Of a stretch of DNA of 22,065 bases, positions 14,418-21,906 are shown one piece after another. Both the position numbers and the translations under genes were made by a program. The notes beneath the pieces were generated by a model. It worked only from the letters and a program-made list of their open reading frames with translations. It was not told the DNA's origin and ran no database searches. Source of the DNA: Chloroflexota bacterium (GTDB lineage Bacteria; Chloroflexota; Dehalococcoidia; Lucifugimonadales; VGZR01); NCBI GenBank assembly GCA_027625225.1, contig JAQBWG010000006.1, forward strand, positions 1-22,065, read 5' to 3'. Numbering within the stretch: the first letter of the stretch is position 1; each line of letters starts with the position of its first letter.

Positions 14418-14991
14418 GTTCCGTCCTCGCCTCGCCGCGGTCTTTGCCTTGATACAACCTGGCAATGAAGTTGTAGGCGTCGTCAACCGCCCGTTTCGTC
14501 TTCAGTGTGAAATGGACTTCTGCTTTCCCCGCATTGATCCGCATCGAACCGCCAGATGGGACAAGTACCCGCTCGGCGAACATATATACACCCATCAAGC
14601 CCACGAGAACGCCTGCGATTGCAGCGGCGACAGTGTTATCAATAACCCGCCACAGCAAGATAGCTATGATAAGAGCGAGCACTCCCCAGAGATAGGAACT
14701 GAACCCGAGCTTCTCGGATTCTACCTGTACCGAAGTAATGTCCGGCAGCGCCATGAACGAAGCTGCTTCTTGATTCGCTCCACTTCGCACATAAATCAGC
14801 CGCCGATTCGTCAGCACCAGATTCTCGGTGCCGGTCTCCCGGCTGTCTACCAAGCCGCCTTCCGGCTCCAGCACCGAATCCACATCTTCTTCATCCATTA
14901 ACACAATATCGGTAATGGAACTGGTGGAATCGGCGTGGGAAGAGGTTTCTAGTGGAGATAGCGATTGATTATAGTGATTGTCGTCTTGCAC
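14206..14991 (-). CDS. small PH-like membrane protein, C-terminal extension antisense to tsaD
   Basis: A 261-residue open frame starting at GTG 14991, with AAGGA 8 bases upstream. Residues 25-95 resemble the bacterial PH-like short domain (ETGTENLVLTNRRLIYV at 52-68). Two hydrophobic segments follow, about 100-116 and 121-139, then a second strand-rich part (AGKAEVHFTLKTKRAVDDAYNF) ending near 187. From residue 192 the frame runs antisense through the 3' end of tsaD and turns into an Arg/Pro/Ser-rich tail (to 261) that looks like non-coding readout. The natural stop may be the out-of-frame TAA at 14416-14414, lost by a one-base change, see findings. Function unknown; family members often bind or sense the membrane. 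The core is more credible than the tail. Confidence 0.6.
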   Translation of the reverse strand: MQDDNHYNQSLSPLETSSHADSTSSITDIVLMDEEDVDSVLEPEGGLVDSRETGTENLVLTNRRLIYVRSGANQEAASFMALPDITSVQVESEKLGFSSYLWGVLALIIAILLWRVIDNTVAAAIAGVLVGLMGVYMFAERVLVPSGGSMRINAGKAEVHFTLKTKRAVDDAYNFIARLYQGKDRGEARTELNRALNPARRPNPTHSGTRRASENTLQPLSSRRYRYTASGWGQPLPRGYASPSPGAAARSRRRRRPTRSR

Positions 14992-15048
14992 GTGGGGAAT
15001 CCTTCACACCGATGGTATCATGGGGCCCCTTCAGCCTCCAAGCGTAAA

Positions 15049-15077
15049 TAGACTGTCCCATGGCATTGTGATATTCT
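15049..15077 (+). promoter_or_regulatory. putative promoter of the tandem PLP-fold paralogues
   Basis: TAGACT (15049-15054) and TATTCT (15072-15077) are spaced by 17 bases, each matching the sigma70 consensus at 4 of 6 positions. The predicted start site near 15084 would give a leader of about 30 bases containing the GAGGAG ribosome site. Plausible but weak. Confidence 0.35.
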
Positions 15078-15116
15078 CCACAAAACCTACTTTGTGAACT
15101 ATCTGAGGAGCCTTGC

Positions 15117-16220
15117 ATGGAACGTCCCATCTTTAAACCGATTGGAACGCCGGTCGAGGAACTCGACACCCCGGCCTTGACCCTCGACATGGGCGTATTT
15201 GAAAAAAACCTGCAAATCGTCCACTCATTCTTCAAGAAGAGCGATGCGAAGCTACGGCCTTACGTTGGCACTCACCGTACCCCTGCGTTAGCGCACAAGC
15301 AGTTGGCCGCGGGTGGAACGGTCGGCGGCGTCGCGGTTGGCACGGTTGGGCAGGCCGAGGTCTTTGTGAACGCGGGGGTAAATGATGTCCTAATCACCAC
15401 CGTGATTCCTATGCAGTCCAAAGCTGCACGGATTGTTGCCCTGGCACACAGAGCCACGATGACGGTCGTGGTTGATAATGTTGCCAATATTGATGTCCTC
15501 TCGAAGGCGGCGAAAGCTGGCGGCGTGACGCTGAATGTTGCCGTGGATGTGCATACCCGTCTGAATGGCACGGGTGTCGAGCCAGGGAAACCGGCCGTAG
15601 ACCTGGCGCAGCAGGTGGCGAAGGCGGATGGGTTGGAGTTCGCGGGGTTTCACTCCTACGAGGGGGCGATTCCGGGCAACGGTGAGGCCGTTGCGAAGGA
15701 GTCGCGGAAGTGGATACAGAAGGTTTTGGACACCCGCGAGGCCGCCGAGAAGGCCGGTCTGGATGTGAAAAGCGTGGTTGTCGGCGGGACGCACAACTAC
15801 GACATCGCCGCTGGAATGAAAGGTGTTACTGAAGTCCCCGCCGGAACGTACGCGTTGCTGGACGAGCGCTACCGTACGCAGCGGAGCGAGTTGAAGTCCG
15901 CAGCAAGCATCATGGCCACTATTATCAGCACACCCGCTTCAAACGTTGCAGTGGGGGACGCGGGCATGAAGTCGTGCGGCAACGACACCGGTTTGCCGGG
16001 CATACCGGGCAGGCCAGATTTGAGCATTAGTTATCTCAGCGCGGAGCACACGAATTTCATCATGGATAAGGCTGAGAGGCCGTTCACGCTTGGTGAAAAA
16101 GTAAGGCTTACACCGTGGGAGATTGCGGTTACCTGCAACCTCTACGATTACATGATGGCTGTGCGCAACGGCAAGCTGGAAGCCATTTTGGATGTCACCG
16201 CGCGCGGACGATACCGATAA
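15117..16220 (+). CDS. D-threonine aldolase/D-serine dehydratase-like protein lacking the PLP lysine
   Basis: A 367-residue protein of the fold-type III alanine-racemase-like family. It opens with GTPVEELDTPALTLD (10-24), as the family does. Where family members have RPHxKTHK, whose first Lys carries PLP, this protein reads RPYVGTHR (47-54), so Gly51 replaces the lysine and Arg54 the second Lys. The C-terminal metal motif, normally an Asn-His-x-Cys before TVNL, reads LTPWEIAVTCNL (331-342), with Glu and Ala at the His and Cys positions. Overall fold signatures such as GTVGQAEVFVNAGVNDVLI are kept. GAGGAG lies 6 bases before ATG 15117. It may be a pseudoenzyme, a partner subunit of the next gene, or a different activity; it is tandem with its paralogue after 32 bases. 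Confidence 0.8.
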   Translation: MERPIFKPIGTPVEELDTPALTLDMGVFEKNLQIVHSFFKKSDAKLRPYVGTHRTPALAHKQLAAGGTVGGVAVGTVGQAEVFVNAGVNDVLITTVIPMQSKAARIVALAHRATMTVVVDNVANIDVLSKAAKAGGVTLNVAVDVHTRLNGTGVEPGKPAVDLAQQVAKADGLEFAGFHSYEGAIPGNGEAVAKESRKWIQKVLDTREAAEKAGLDVKSVVVGGTHNYDIAAGMKGVTEVPAGTYALLDERYRTQRSELKSAASIMATIISTPASNVAVGDAGMKSCGNDTGLPGIPGRPDLSISYLSAEHTNFIMDKAERPFTLGEKVRLTPWEIAVTCNLYDYMMAVRNGKLEAILDVTARGRYR

Positions 16221-16252
16221 CCACTTTTCAGACAGATAGTAGGAGATAGCAA

Positions 16253-17362
16253 ATGGAAACCTACAAGCCCAATCCCGGAACTCCTGTCGCGGACCTGGAC
16301 ACGCCGTGTCTGATTCTCGAACTGGATAGCCTTGAACATAACTTCAAGGTTATCGCCGACACGTACAAAGACACGGACGTAAAACTCCGCGCCCACATGA
16401 AGAACGTCAAGAGCCCCATGCTTGCCAAGATGCAGATGGATATCGGCGGAACCGTCAACGGCGTCTGTTGCGCCAAGGTCGCGGAGGCCGAGGTGATGGT
16501 GCAGGGAGGCATTGACGATATCTTAATCCCGAACGAAATCGTGACCAAGGATAAGATTAAACGTGTCTGCTCACTGGCCCATAAAGCCAAGATAGCCGTG
16601 TGTGTGGACAACCCGCAGAACCTGCGGGATCTGTCCGCCCAGGCATCTGCGAGTGGCGTCACGCTGGGTGTCGCAATAGAAGTGGACACTTCGATGGGCC
16701 GTGGCGGCATCCGCAGTCCGGAAGAGGGCGTGGAGCTGGCGAAGCTGGCGACATCGCTGCCGGGTATTCACTTCAAAGGAGTGATGAGCCACCAGTCTCT
16801 CAAGGGTGAGGGGGACAAAGAGACGCGCTACATCGAAGGACGCCGGTATATCCAGATGTGTCTCGACGTTCGGGACGCCATCGAAAAGGCTGGCATTCCT
16901 GTCGAGTACGTGTCCACGGGCGAGACGTTCACCTACGACGTGGCAACCGAGATTCCGGGAATCACCGATGTTGAAGGTGGCACCTACGCACTCATGAGCA
17001 CGTTCCTATCGTATATGACAGAGTTCGAGTACGCCGGCTTGATGCTGGGTACAGTCATCAGCACACCCCGTCCGGGCGTCGCCATCGGCGATTCAGGCAT
17101 GCGGGCCGTAGGTGCGATGTGCACTTATGCGGAAGCGTGGCCTGTGGTGCACAGCCCTGAAGGGTTGACCGTCTCCGAGATGTACGACGAGCAAGTTGTG
17201 CTCACGTCCAAGGGCGCTATGCCTCTCAAAGTGGGGGACAAGTACTTCCTGCGTTTGGGTCAGCAGGACGTTACGGTGAACCGTTTCGACCACTACATCG
17301 GCGTTCGCAACGGTGCCGTTGAAGCGGTCTGGGACATTCCCGCGCGGGGATGCTTCCACTAA
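16253..17362 (+). CDS. D-threonine aldolase/D-serine dehydratase-like PLP enzyme
   Basis: A 369-residue paralogue of the preceding protein. It keeps the PLP lysine candidate Lys50 in LRAHMKNVKSP (45-55), and has the family's GGTVNGVCCAKVAEAEVMVQGGIDDILIP and AIEVDTSMGRGGI. At the C-terminal metal site it reads LRLGQQDVTVNRFD (333-346), with Gln and Asp where D-threonine aldolases and D-serine dehydratases have His and Cys/Asp; a zinc or manganese site of the usual type is therefore unlikely. The usual enzymes split D-hydroxyamino acids or dehydrate D-serine; here the reaction is unknown. GGAG precedes ATG 16253 with spacing about 8. It is convergent with tal, whose stop is 13 bases downstream. 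No terminator hairpin was seen in the gap. Confidence 0.85.
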   Translation: METYKPNPGTPVADLDTPCLILELDSLEHNFKVIADTYKDTDVKLRAHMKNVKSPMLAKMQMDIGGTVNGVCCAKVAEAEVMVQGGIDDILIPNEIVTKDKIKRVCSLAHKAKIAVCVDNPQNLRDLSAQASASGVTLGVAIEVDTSMGRGGIRSPEEGVELAKLATSLPGIHFKGVMSHQSLKGEGDKETRYIEGRRYIQMCLDVRDAIEKAGIPVEYVSTGETFTYDVATEIPGITDVEGGTYALMSTFLSYMTEFEYAGLMLGTVISTPRPGVAIGDSGMRAVGAMCTYAEAWPVVHSPEGLTVSEMYDEQVVLTSKGAMPLKVGDKYFLRLGQQDVTVNRFDHYIGVRNGAVEAVWDIPARGCFH

Positions 17363-17375
17363 GAAACCTGTCGGA

Positions 17376-18518
17376 TTAGGCGGTTACGAGAGCCTTTCGC
17401 TTCTTTTCGATGGCCTGCAGCAGGTCGTCGTAGGACGCGATGAACTTGCCTACTCCGTCGTCCTGTAATTCCTGCATAGTTTTGTTCAGGTCAATGCCCA
17501 CTTTTTCGGCCAGCCGGAACGCCTCCATCGCCGCGTCCACACCCTGATCCATGGTGTTGCCGGGCGTCCCGTGGTCGCGGAACGCGGGTACCGTCGCCGG
17601 AGCCATAGTAACCACGGTCTCCGGCGCGATGAGCGCATCAACGTAGTAGGTGTCGGGGAAGTTGGGGTCTTTGGTGGAAGTGGAGGCGGTCAGGACCCGC
17701 TGGGGTCGTGCTCCTTTTTCTTCCAGTCCCTTGAACCGGGCGCTATGGAAGAACTGCTTGTAGTGTAGATAACACAACTTGCCGTTGGCGATGGCCACTT
17801 TGCCTCTAAGTACCTGCAACTCTTTACGCCGCACTTCATCCCTCTCGGTTTTCAGCATACCGTCAATCCGACCGTCTATATTTGAATCTATGCGTGACAC
17901 GAACATCGAGGCCACGGATGCAATCTCGTCGAGAGGCAGACCACGCTTGGCCCGCTCCTCCATCGCCGAGATGTAGGTTTCGGCGACCGCATCGTAGTTG
18001 TCTAAAGAAAACATCAGGGTGTTGTTCACGCTCACGCCGTTGACGAGCAGTTCTCTGGTGGCGGCGATGCCTGCGGGGGTGGCCGGAACCTTGACGAGGA
18101 GATTGGGACGGTTCACAAGCTCCTTCAGGCGATAGCCCTCGGAGATGCTCATCTTCACGTCGTGGGCGATATGAGGGTTTTCTTCAAGACTTATGAACCC
18201 ATCCGTTCCATGACTTGCGTCGTAGACCGGACGCAGGATATCGCAGGCGTCCTGGATGTCTTTCTGGGCGATAACGTCGAAGATTTCTTCTTTGTTTTTG
18301 CCCTTCCGGCCCTCCCGTTCGATGGTTTCGTCGTAGAGGGAACTGCTGGCGATGGCCTGCTGAAATATTGTGGGGTTGGAGGTGATGCCACGAAGTCCGT
18401 CGTCTTCCACCATTCGCTTCAAATCGCCGTTGGCAATCATGTCACGGCTCAGGCTGTCGTACCAAAAACTCTGGCCGAACTTGTGTAGTTCACGAAGCGG
18501 ATTGTTCGCGTTCGCCAT
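17376..18518 (-). CDS. tal: transaldolase
   Basis: A 380-residue TIM-barrel enzyme of the pentose phosphate pathway, moving a dihydroxyacetone unit between sugar phosphates. Seen: GITSNPTIFQQAI (44-56), the Schiff-base Lys143 in NLLVKVPATPAG (139-150), GVSVNNTLMFSL (161-172), and ASTSTKDPNFPDTYYVDALI in the second half. Length and sequence fit the larger transaldolase type found in actinobacteria and cyanobacteria. ATG 18518 is preceded by the exact Shine-Dalgarno sequence AAGGAGGT with a spacing of 5, which selects this start over GTG 18521. It lies 19 bases behind the transketolase stop, so tkt and tal form one transcription unit. Convergent with the PLP paralogue gene. Confidence 0.95.
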   Translation of the reverse strand: MANANNPLRELHKFGQSFWYDSLSRDMIANGDLKRMVEDDGLRGITSNPTIFQQAIASSSLYDETIEREGRKGKNKEEIFDVIAQKDIQDACDILRPVYDASHGTDGFISLEENPHIAHDVKMSISEGYRLKELVNRPNLLVKVPATPAGIAATRELLVNGVSVNNTLMFSLDNYDAVAETYISAMEERAKRGLPLDEIASVASMFVSRIDSNIDGRIDGMLKTERDEVRRKELQVLRGKVAIANGKLCYLHYKQFFHSARFKGLEEKGARPQRVLTASTSTKDPNFPDTYYVDALIAPETVVTMAPATVPAFRDHGTPGNTMDQGVDAAMEAFRLAEKVGIDLNKTMQELQDDGVGKFIASYDDLLQAIEKKRKALVTA

Positions 18519-18537
18519 CACAGACCTCCTTCACACA

Positions 18538-20553
18538 TCATTGAGAGCGTTTCAACACGGCTTTTGCGCGGGCTATCACATTGTCAACGGTGAAACCGTA
18601 TTTTTCGAAGAGGACGTTGCCGGGGGCCGAGTGACCAAAGGTGGTTACCGAGACAGTGTCGCCGTGCGAGCCGACCCAGCGTTCCCAACCCAGTGGCGCC
18701 GCCGCCTCTACGGCTAGGCGCGCTGTGACCTTGGGAGGAAGTACGGAGTCGCGGTATTCCTGGGACTGGGCTTCGAACAGCTCCCAGCAGGGCATGGAAA
18801 CGACCCTGACGTTCGTGCGGGAGGCGGCAAGTTGTTTCCCGGCCGCTAATGTCAGTGACACTTCCGAGCCGGACGCGATGAGCACAAGTTCGGGCGACGG
18901 GCCGGATTCCCACAACACATACGCGCCCTTGTGTAAGCCTTCGGGGCCGCCGAGACCGGTTCTGTCCAGCGTGGGCAGTTTTTGGCGTGTCAGGATGAGC
19001 GCGGTCGGGCCGTCTCTCCGGAGTATGGCTGCACGCCAGGCTTCGCGGGTCTCGTTAGCATCGGCGGGCCGGATGACGTGGTAGTTAGGAATGGCACGCA
19101 GGGAGGGCAGGTGTTCGACAGGCTGGTGCGTCGGGCCGTCCTCGCCAAGGCCTATCGAGTCGTGGGTGAAGATGTTGACAACTGGCGCGCCCATGAGCGC
19201 GCCTAGCCGAAGCGCGGGGCGCATGTAGTCGGAGAAGATGAGGAATGTCCCAGTGAAGGGGGTGGTTCCGCCGTAGAGCGCCATGCCGTTGGCGATGGAA
19301 CCCATCGCGTGTTCGCGGACCCCGAACCATACGTTTCGCCCGGACTTGTTGTCGGCGGAAAAGTCTCCGGCGTCCTTCATCATAGTATTGGTGGAAGATG
19401 CCAGGTCTGCCGAGCCGCCCATAAGGGTGGGTAGCGTCTTTGCAAGTTGCTGTATCAGCTGTCCCGACGCCTCGCGGGTGGCCAGGGCTTTATCGGTCGG
19501 GAACTCGGGCAAATTCGCATCCCAGCCGCCGGGTAGCCGTCCTTCGATTACCAGCGTCTTGAACTCTTTTGCCAGGTCAGGGTGTTCTTTCGCATACCGG
19601 TCGAACAGTTGATTCCAGTCGCTCTGCAGCTTTTGGCCGCGTTCGAGGGACTTGCGTGTGTGGGATAAGGCTTGGTGGGGCACGTGGAACGGCTCCAGCG
19701 ACGGGTAGCCGAGTTTGGTCTTGGTCTCCTTCACGGCATCGTCGCCGAGCGGCTTGCCGTGTGCCTCGGACGAGTTCTCCACCGGGCTTCCGAACCCGAT
19801 ACGGGAGTTTTGGATGATGAGCGATGGTTTGCTTCGTTCGCTCTGCGCGGCCTTGATGGCGTTCTCCAAGCCTACGATATCGTTCGCGTCGATGCCGTCC
19901 TGCACGTGCCAGCCGTACGCCTTGAACCGTGCCGCGACGTCCTCGACGAAGGTGATGGCGGTGCCGCCGTCAATGGAAATATGGTTGCTGTCGAAGATGT
20001 AGATGAGGTTCCCTAATCCCAGGGTGCCCGCCAGCGAGCCTGCTTCGTGGGAGACGCCCTCCATGAGGTCGCCGTCGCTACAAATGGAGTAGATAAAGTT
20101 GTCGACGACGGAGAGCTTCGGGCGGTTGTACTTCGCCGCGAGGAACTGCTCCGCGATGCCCATGCCGACGCCCATGGCGAAGCCCTGACCGAGCGGCCCG
20201 GTGCTCACCTCGACGCCGGGAATCGCGCCGTACTCGGGATGTCCGGCGGTCGGGCTGCCCCACTGCCGGAACCGCTTCAGGTCGTCCAGACTGACGCCGT
20301 AGCCGGCCATGTAGAGCGCTGCGTACTGCACCGCCGAGGCGTGGCCGGCGGACAGGATGAAGCGGTCGCGGTTTACCCACCTGGGGTCTTTGGGGTTGTG
20401 CCGCATGATACGGTTCCAGAGTAAGTAGACGACGGGAGCGATTCCGAGAGGAGCGCCGGGATGGCCAGAGTTCGCCGCTTGTACCATGTCTATGCTCAAC
20501 GCGCGGATGGCATTGATGGAAAGCTGGTCTGTATCTGTCTGCGTTGTGGCCAT
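18538..20553 (-). CDS. tkt: transketolase
   Basis: A 671-residue thiamine-diphosphate enzyme that moves two-carbon units between sugar phosphates. Seen: NSGHPGAPLG (28-37), SAGHASAVQYA (68-78), STGPLGQG (117-124), the ThDP-binding SDGDLMEG (159-166; the first Gly of the usual GDGDLMEG is Ser), Asp/Asn pair FDSNHISIDG (187-196), and Glu413 in FGVREHAMG, the residue that activates the cofactor. Length is typical. The frame is open to 20595, but ATG 20553 is chosen for homology and the GAGGA just before it. First gene of the tkt-tal unit; a terminator after trxB at 20692-20722 isolates it from the upstream gene, so it must have its own promoter in the 138 bases between; no convincing box pair was found there. 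Confidence 0.96.
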   Translation of the reverse strand: MATTQTDTDQLSINAIRALSIDMVQAANSGHPGAPLGIAPVVYLLWNRIMRHNPKDPRWVNRDRFILSAGHASAVQYAALYMAGYGVSLDDLKRFRQWGSPTAGHPEYGAIPGVEVSTGPLGQGFAMGVGMGIAEQFLAAKYNRPKLSVVDNFIYSICSDGDLMEGVSHEAGSLAGTLGLGNLIYIFDSNHISIDGGTAITFVEDVAARFKAYGWHVQDGIDANDIVGLENAIKAAQSERSKPSLIIQNSRIGFGSPVENSSEAHGKPLGDDAVKETKTKLGYPSLEPFHVPHQALSHTRKSLERGQKLQSDWNQLFDRYAKEHPDLAKEFKTLVIEGRLPGGWDANLPEFPTDKALATREASGQLIQQLAKTLPTLMGGSADLASSTNTMMKDAGDFSADNKSGRNVWFGVREHAMGSIANGMALYGGTTPFTGTFLIFSDYMRPALRLGALMGAPVVNIFTHDSIGLGEDGPTHQPVEHLPSLRAIPNYHVIRPADANETREAWRAAILRRDGPTALILTRQKLPTLDRTGLGGPEGLHKGAYVLWESGPSPELVLIASGSEVSLTLAAGKQLAASRTNVRVVSMPCWELFEAQSQEYRDSVLPPKVTARLAVEAAAPLGWERWVGSHGDTVSVTTFGHSAPGNVLFEKYGFTVDNVIARAKAVLKRSQ

Positions 20554-20691
20554 ATTCCTCAGAAATCCCCAGATTTGGTCAGTCAAAAAGTGCACTCTAT
20601 GCAGGGGACTCTAACAAGAAGTTCGACCGGAAACAACACCTCGACAAGAGCATAAAAACCGTGGTAGTACCAATCAAAATGGGTAAAAGAG

Positions 20692-20722
20692 AAGGCCCTG
20701 TTTACAGCGTAAACAGGGCCTT
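20692..20722 (-). terminator. intrinsic terminator after trxB-like gene
   Basis: AAGGCCCTGTTTAC (20692-20705) pairs perfectly with GTAAACAGGGCCTT (20709-20722) around a 3-base loop, giving a 14-base stem. On the minus strand it is followed by CTCTTTTA, a moderately T-rich tail. It lies 25 bases after the stop of the reductase gene and ahead of tkt. On the plus strand no T-run follows, so the minus direction is the functional one. Confidence 0.85.
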
Positions 20723-20747
20723 CGTGAAGACTCGATTCGAAAAAAGT

Positions 20748-21746
20748 TTAGACGGTCTTTACCGCCTCTTTGCTTGTGTCGTAGTGCAACTCACACGCGT
20801 TTGGGTGCGCCGCAACATCGGCATTCACGGACGTCGCGGCGACGGCGCCCTGGGCCGCTGCGGTGATGGTTTGCTTGAGTTCGCCGGAGCCGTCCGTCAG
20901 GTCACCTGCGGCGTAGACGCCGTGTACGTTGGTGGCCATGAACTTGTCCACGATGACCTCGTCCTTGTCGTTTAGGGCCACGCCCAGTTCGACGGCAAGC
21001 TCCTTGCGGGGGTCGGCGCCGATCTCGATGAAGATGCCGTCCACCTTGAGCTCCTTCGAACCGTTGACTGGCTTGTCCAGCACGATGCTGTCGAGGCCGT
21101 CGGTGCCCTTCAGTTCGACGACGTTGGTTTCCATGAGGAAGGTCACATTCTCGGCGGCCTCCAGCGCTGTCAGGTTGACCGCTTCCGGCCGCCAGAACTT
21201 CTCGCCGCGGTAGACGACGTACACTTGCTTGGCGTATTTGCTCAGCAGCACTGCGCCCTTGATCGCAGCGTCGCCGCCGCCGACGACCGCCACGACGTTG
21301 TTTCTGTGCAGCGGGGCGTCGCAGGTCGAGCAGAACGACACGCCTCGTCCAGTCCACTCCTCTTCGTGGGGAAGATAGAGTCTGCGGCGCTCCCGACCGA
21401 CCGCCAGGATGACCGTCGAGGCCTGGAATTTGTTGCCTTCGGTCGTCGTGGCTTCGAAGCAGTGGCCCTTCCTGGTTATGGAAGCAACGTTCTCGTCGAT
21501 GATGGGCACGTCGTAATTCTCGGACTGAGCCTTAAAATTCATCATCAGCTCGAAGCCGTCAATGCCGACATAGCCGGGGTAGTTTTCGATAAGTCCGCCG
21601 GTTGCGGTTTCACCGCCGAACGTGGCGCCTAAAATGATTGGCTTTATCTGATAGCGAGCGGCGTACATCGCGGCGGCATAGCCGGCCGCACCTTGCCCGG
21701 CAATGATAACGTCGTACGTTTGGTTTGTTTTCCCGTTGTCTGACAT
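20748..21746 (-). CDS. trxB: thioredoxin-reductase-like flavoprotein
   Basis: A 332-residue two-domain pyridine nucleotide-disulfide oxidoreductase of the low-molecular-weight thioredoxin reductase type. Seen: FAD-binding AGQGAAGYAAA (16-26), the redox-active CSTC (Cys139, Cys142) where CATC is commoner, the second nucleotide site VGGGDAAIKGAVLLSKYA (155-172), and the C-terminal FAD motif GVYAAGDLTDG (276-286). The stretch that binds the 2'-phosphate of NADPH, HRRDxFR in E. coli, is YRGEKFWR (179-186), so the electron donor is uncertain. GGAGGA lies 6 bases before ATG 21746. It is a single-gene unit: divergent from the methyltransferase and closed by the 20692-20722 terminator. The gene symbol reflects the family; a related non-thioredoxin substrate is possible. 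Confidence 0.88.
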   Translation of the reverse strand: MSDNGKTNQTYDVIIAGQGAAGYAAAMYAARYQIKPIILGATFGGETATGGLIENYPGYVGIDGFELMMNFKAQSENYDVPIIDENVASITRKGHCFEATTTEGNKFQASTVILAVGRERRRLYLPHEEEWTGRGVSFCSTCDAPLHRNNVVAVVGGGDAAIKGAVLLSKYAKQVYVVYRGEKFWRPEAVNLTALEAAENVTFLMETNVVELKGTDGLDSIVLDKPVNGSKELKVDGIFIEIGADPRKELAVELGVALNDKDEVIVDKFMATNVHGVYAAGDLTDGSGELKQTITAAAQGAVAATSVNADVAAHPNACELHYDTSKEAVKTV

Positions 21747-21777
21747 GCAGTCCTCCGTATTAAATCAAGAGACTGGA

Positions 21778-21795
21778 ACAATACAGCCTTATTGT
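21778..21795. promoter_or_regulatory. ACAATA-N6-TATTGT inverted repeat between divergent genes
   Basis: A perfect 6-base inverted repeat with a 6-base spacer lies 32 bases upstream of the reductase start. Its TATTGT on the minus strand falls where a -10 box for that gene could be. It may be an operator or just the promoter's AT-rich core. Confidence 0.3.
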
Positions 21796-21832
21796 ATGTG
21801 ATGCGGCAAATCTTGTGGCGATGCTACCAAAG

Positions 21833-21860
21833 TTGACAGACGTGTCCCACCCAGGATAAT
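21833..21860 (+). promoter_or_regulatory. sigma70-type promoter for the methyltransferase gene
   Basis: A perfect TTGACA (21833-21838) and GATAAT (21855-21860, 5 of 6 matches) are separated by 16 bases. The start site would fall near 21867, giving a leader of about 40 bases before ATG 21907. It is the best promoter match in the window. Confidence 0.65.
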
Positions 21861-21906
21861 AGTGGCGCGACCGTCTCGCAAGAACCGTACATGAGCGCGG
21901 GTACCT

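Noticed and set aside
20554..20690. Promoter for tkt with TTGTTT and TAGAGT at 17-base spacing on the minus strand
   Set aside because: The boxes match consensus poorly and several equal alternatives exist in this stretch, so no single promoter can be supported.
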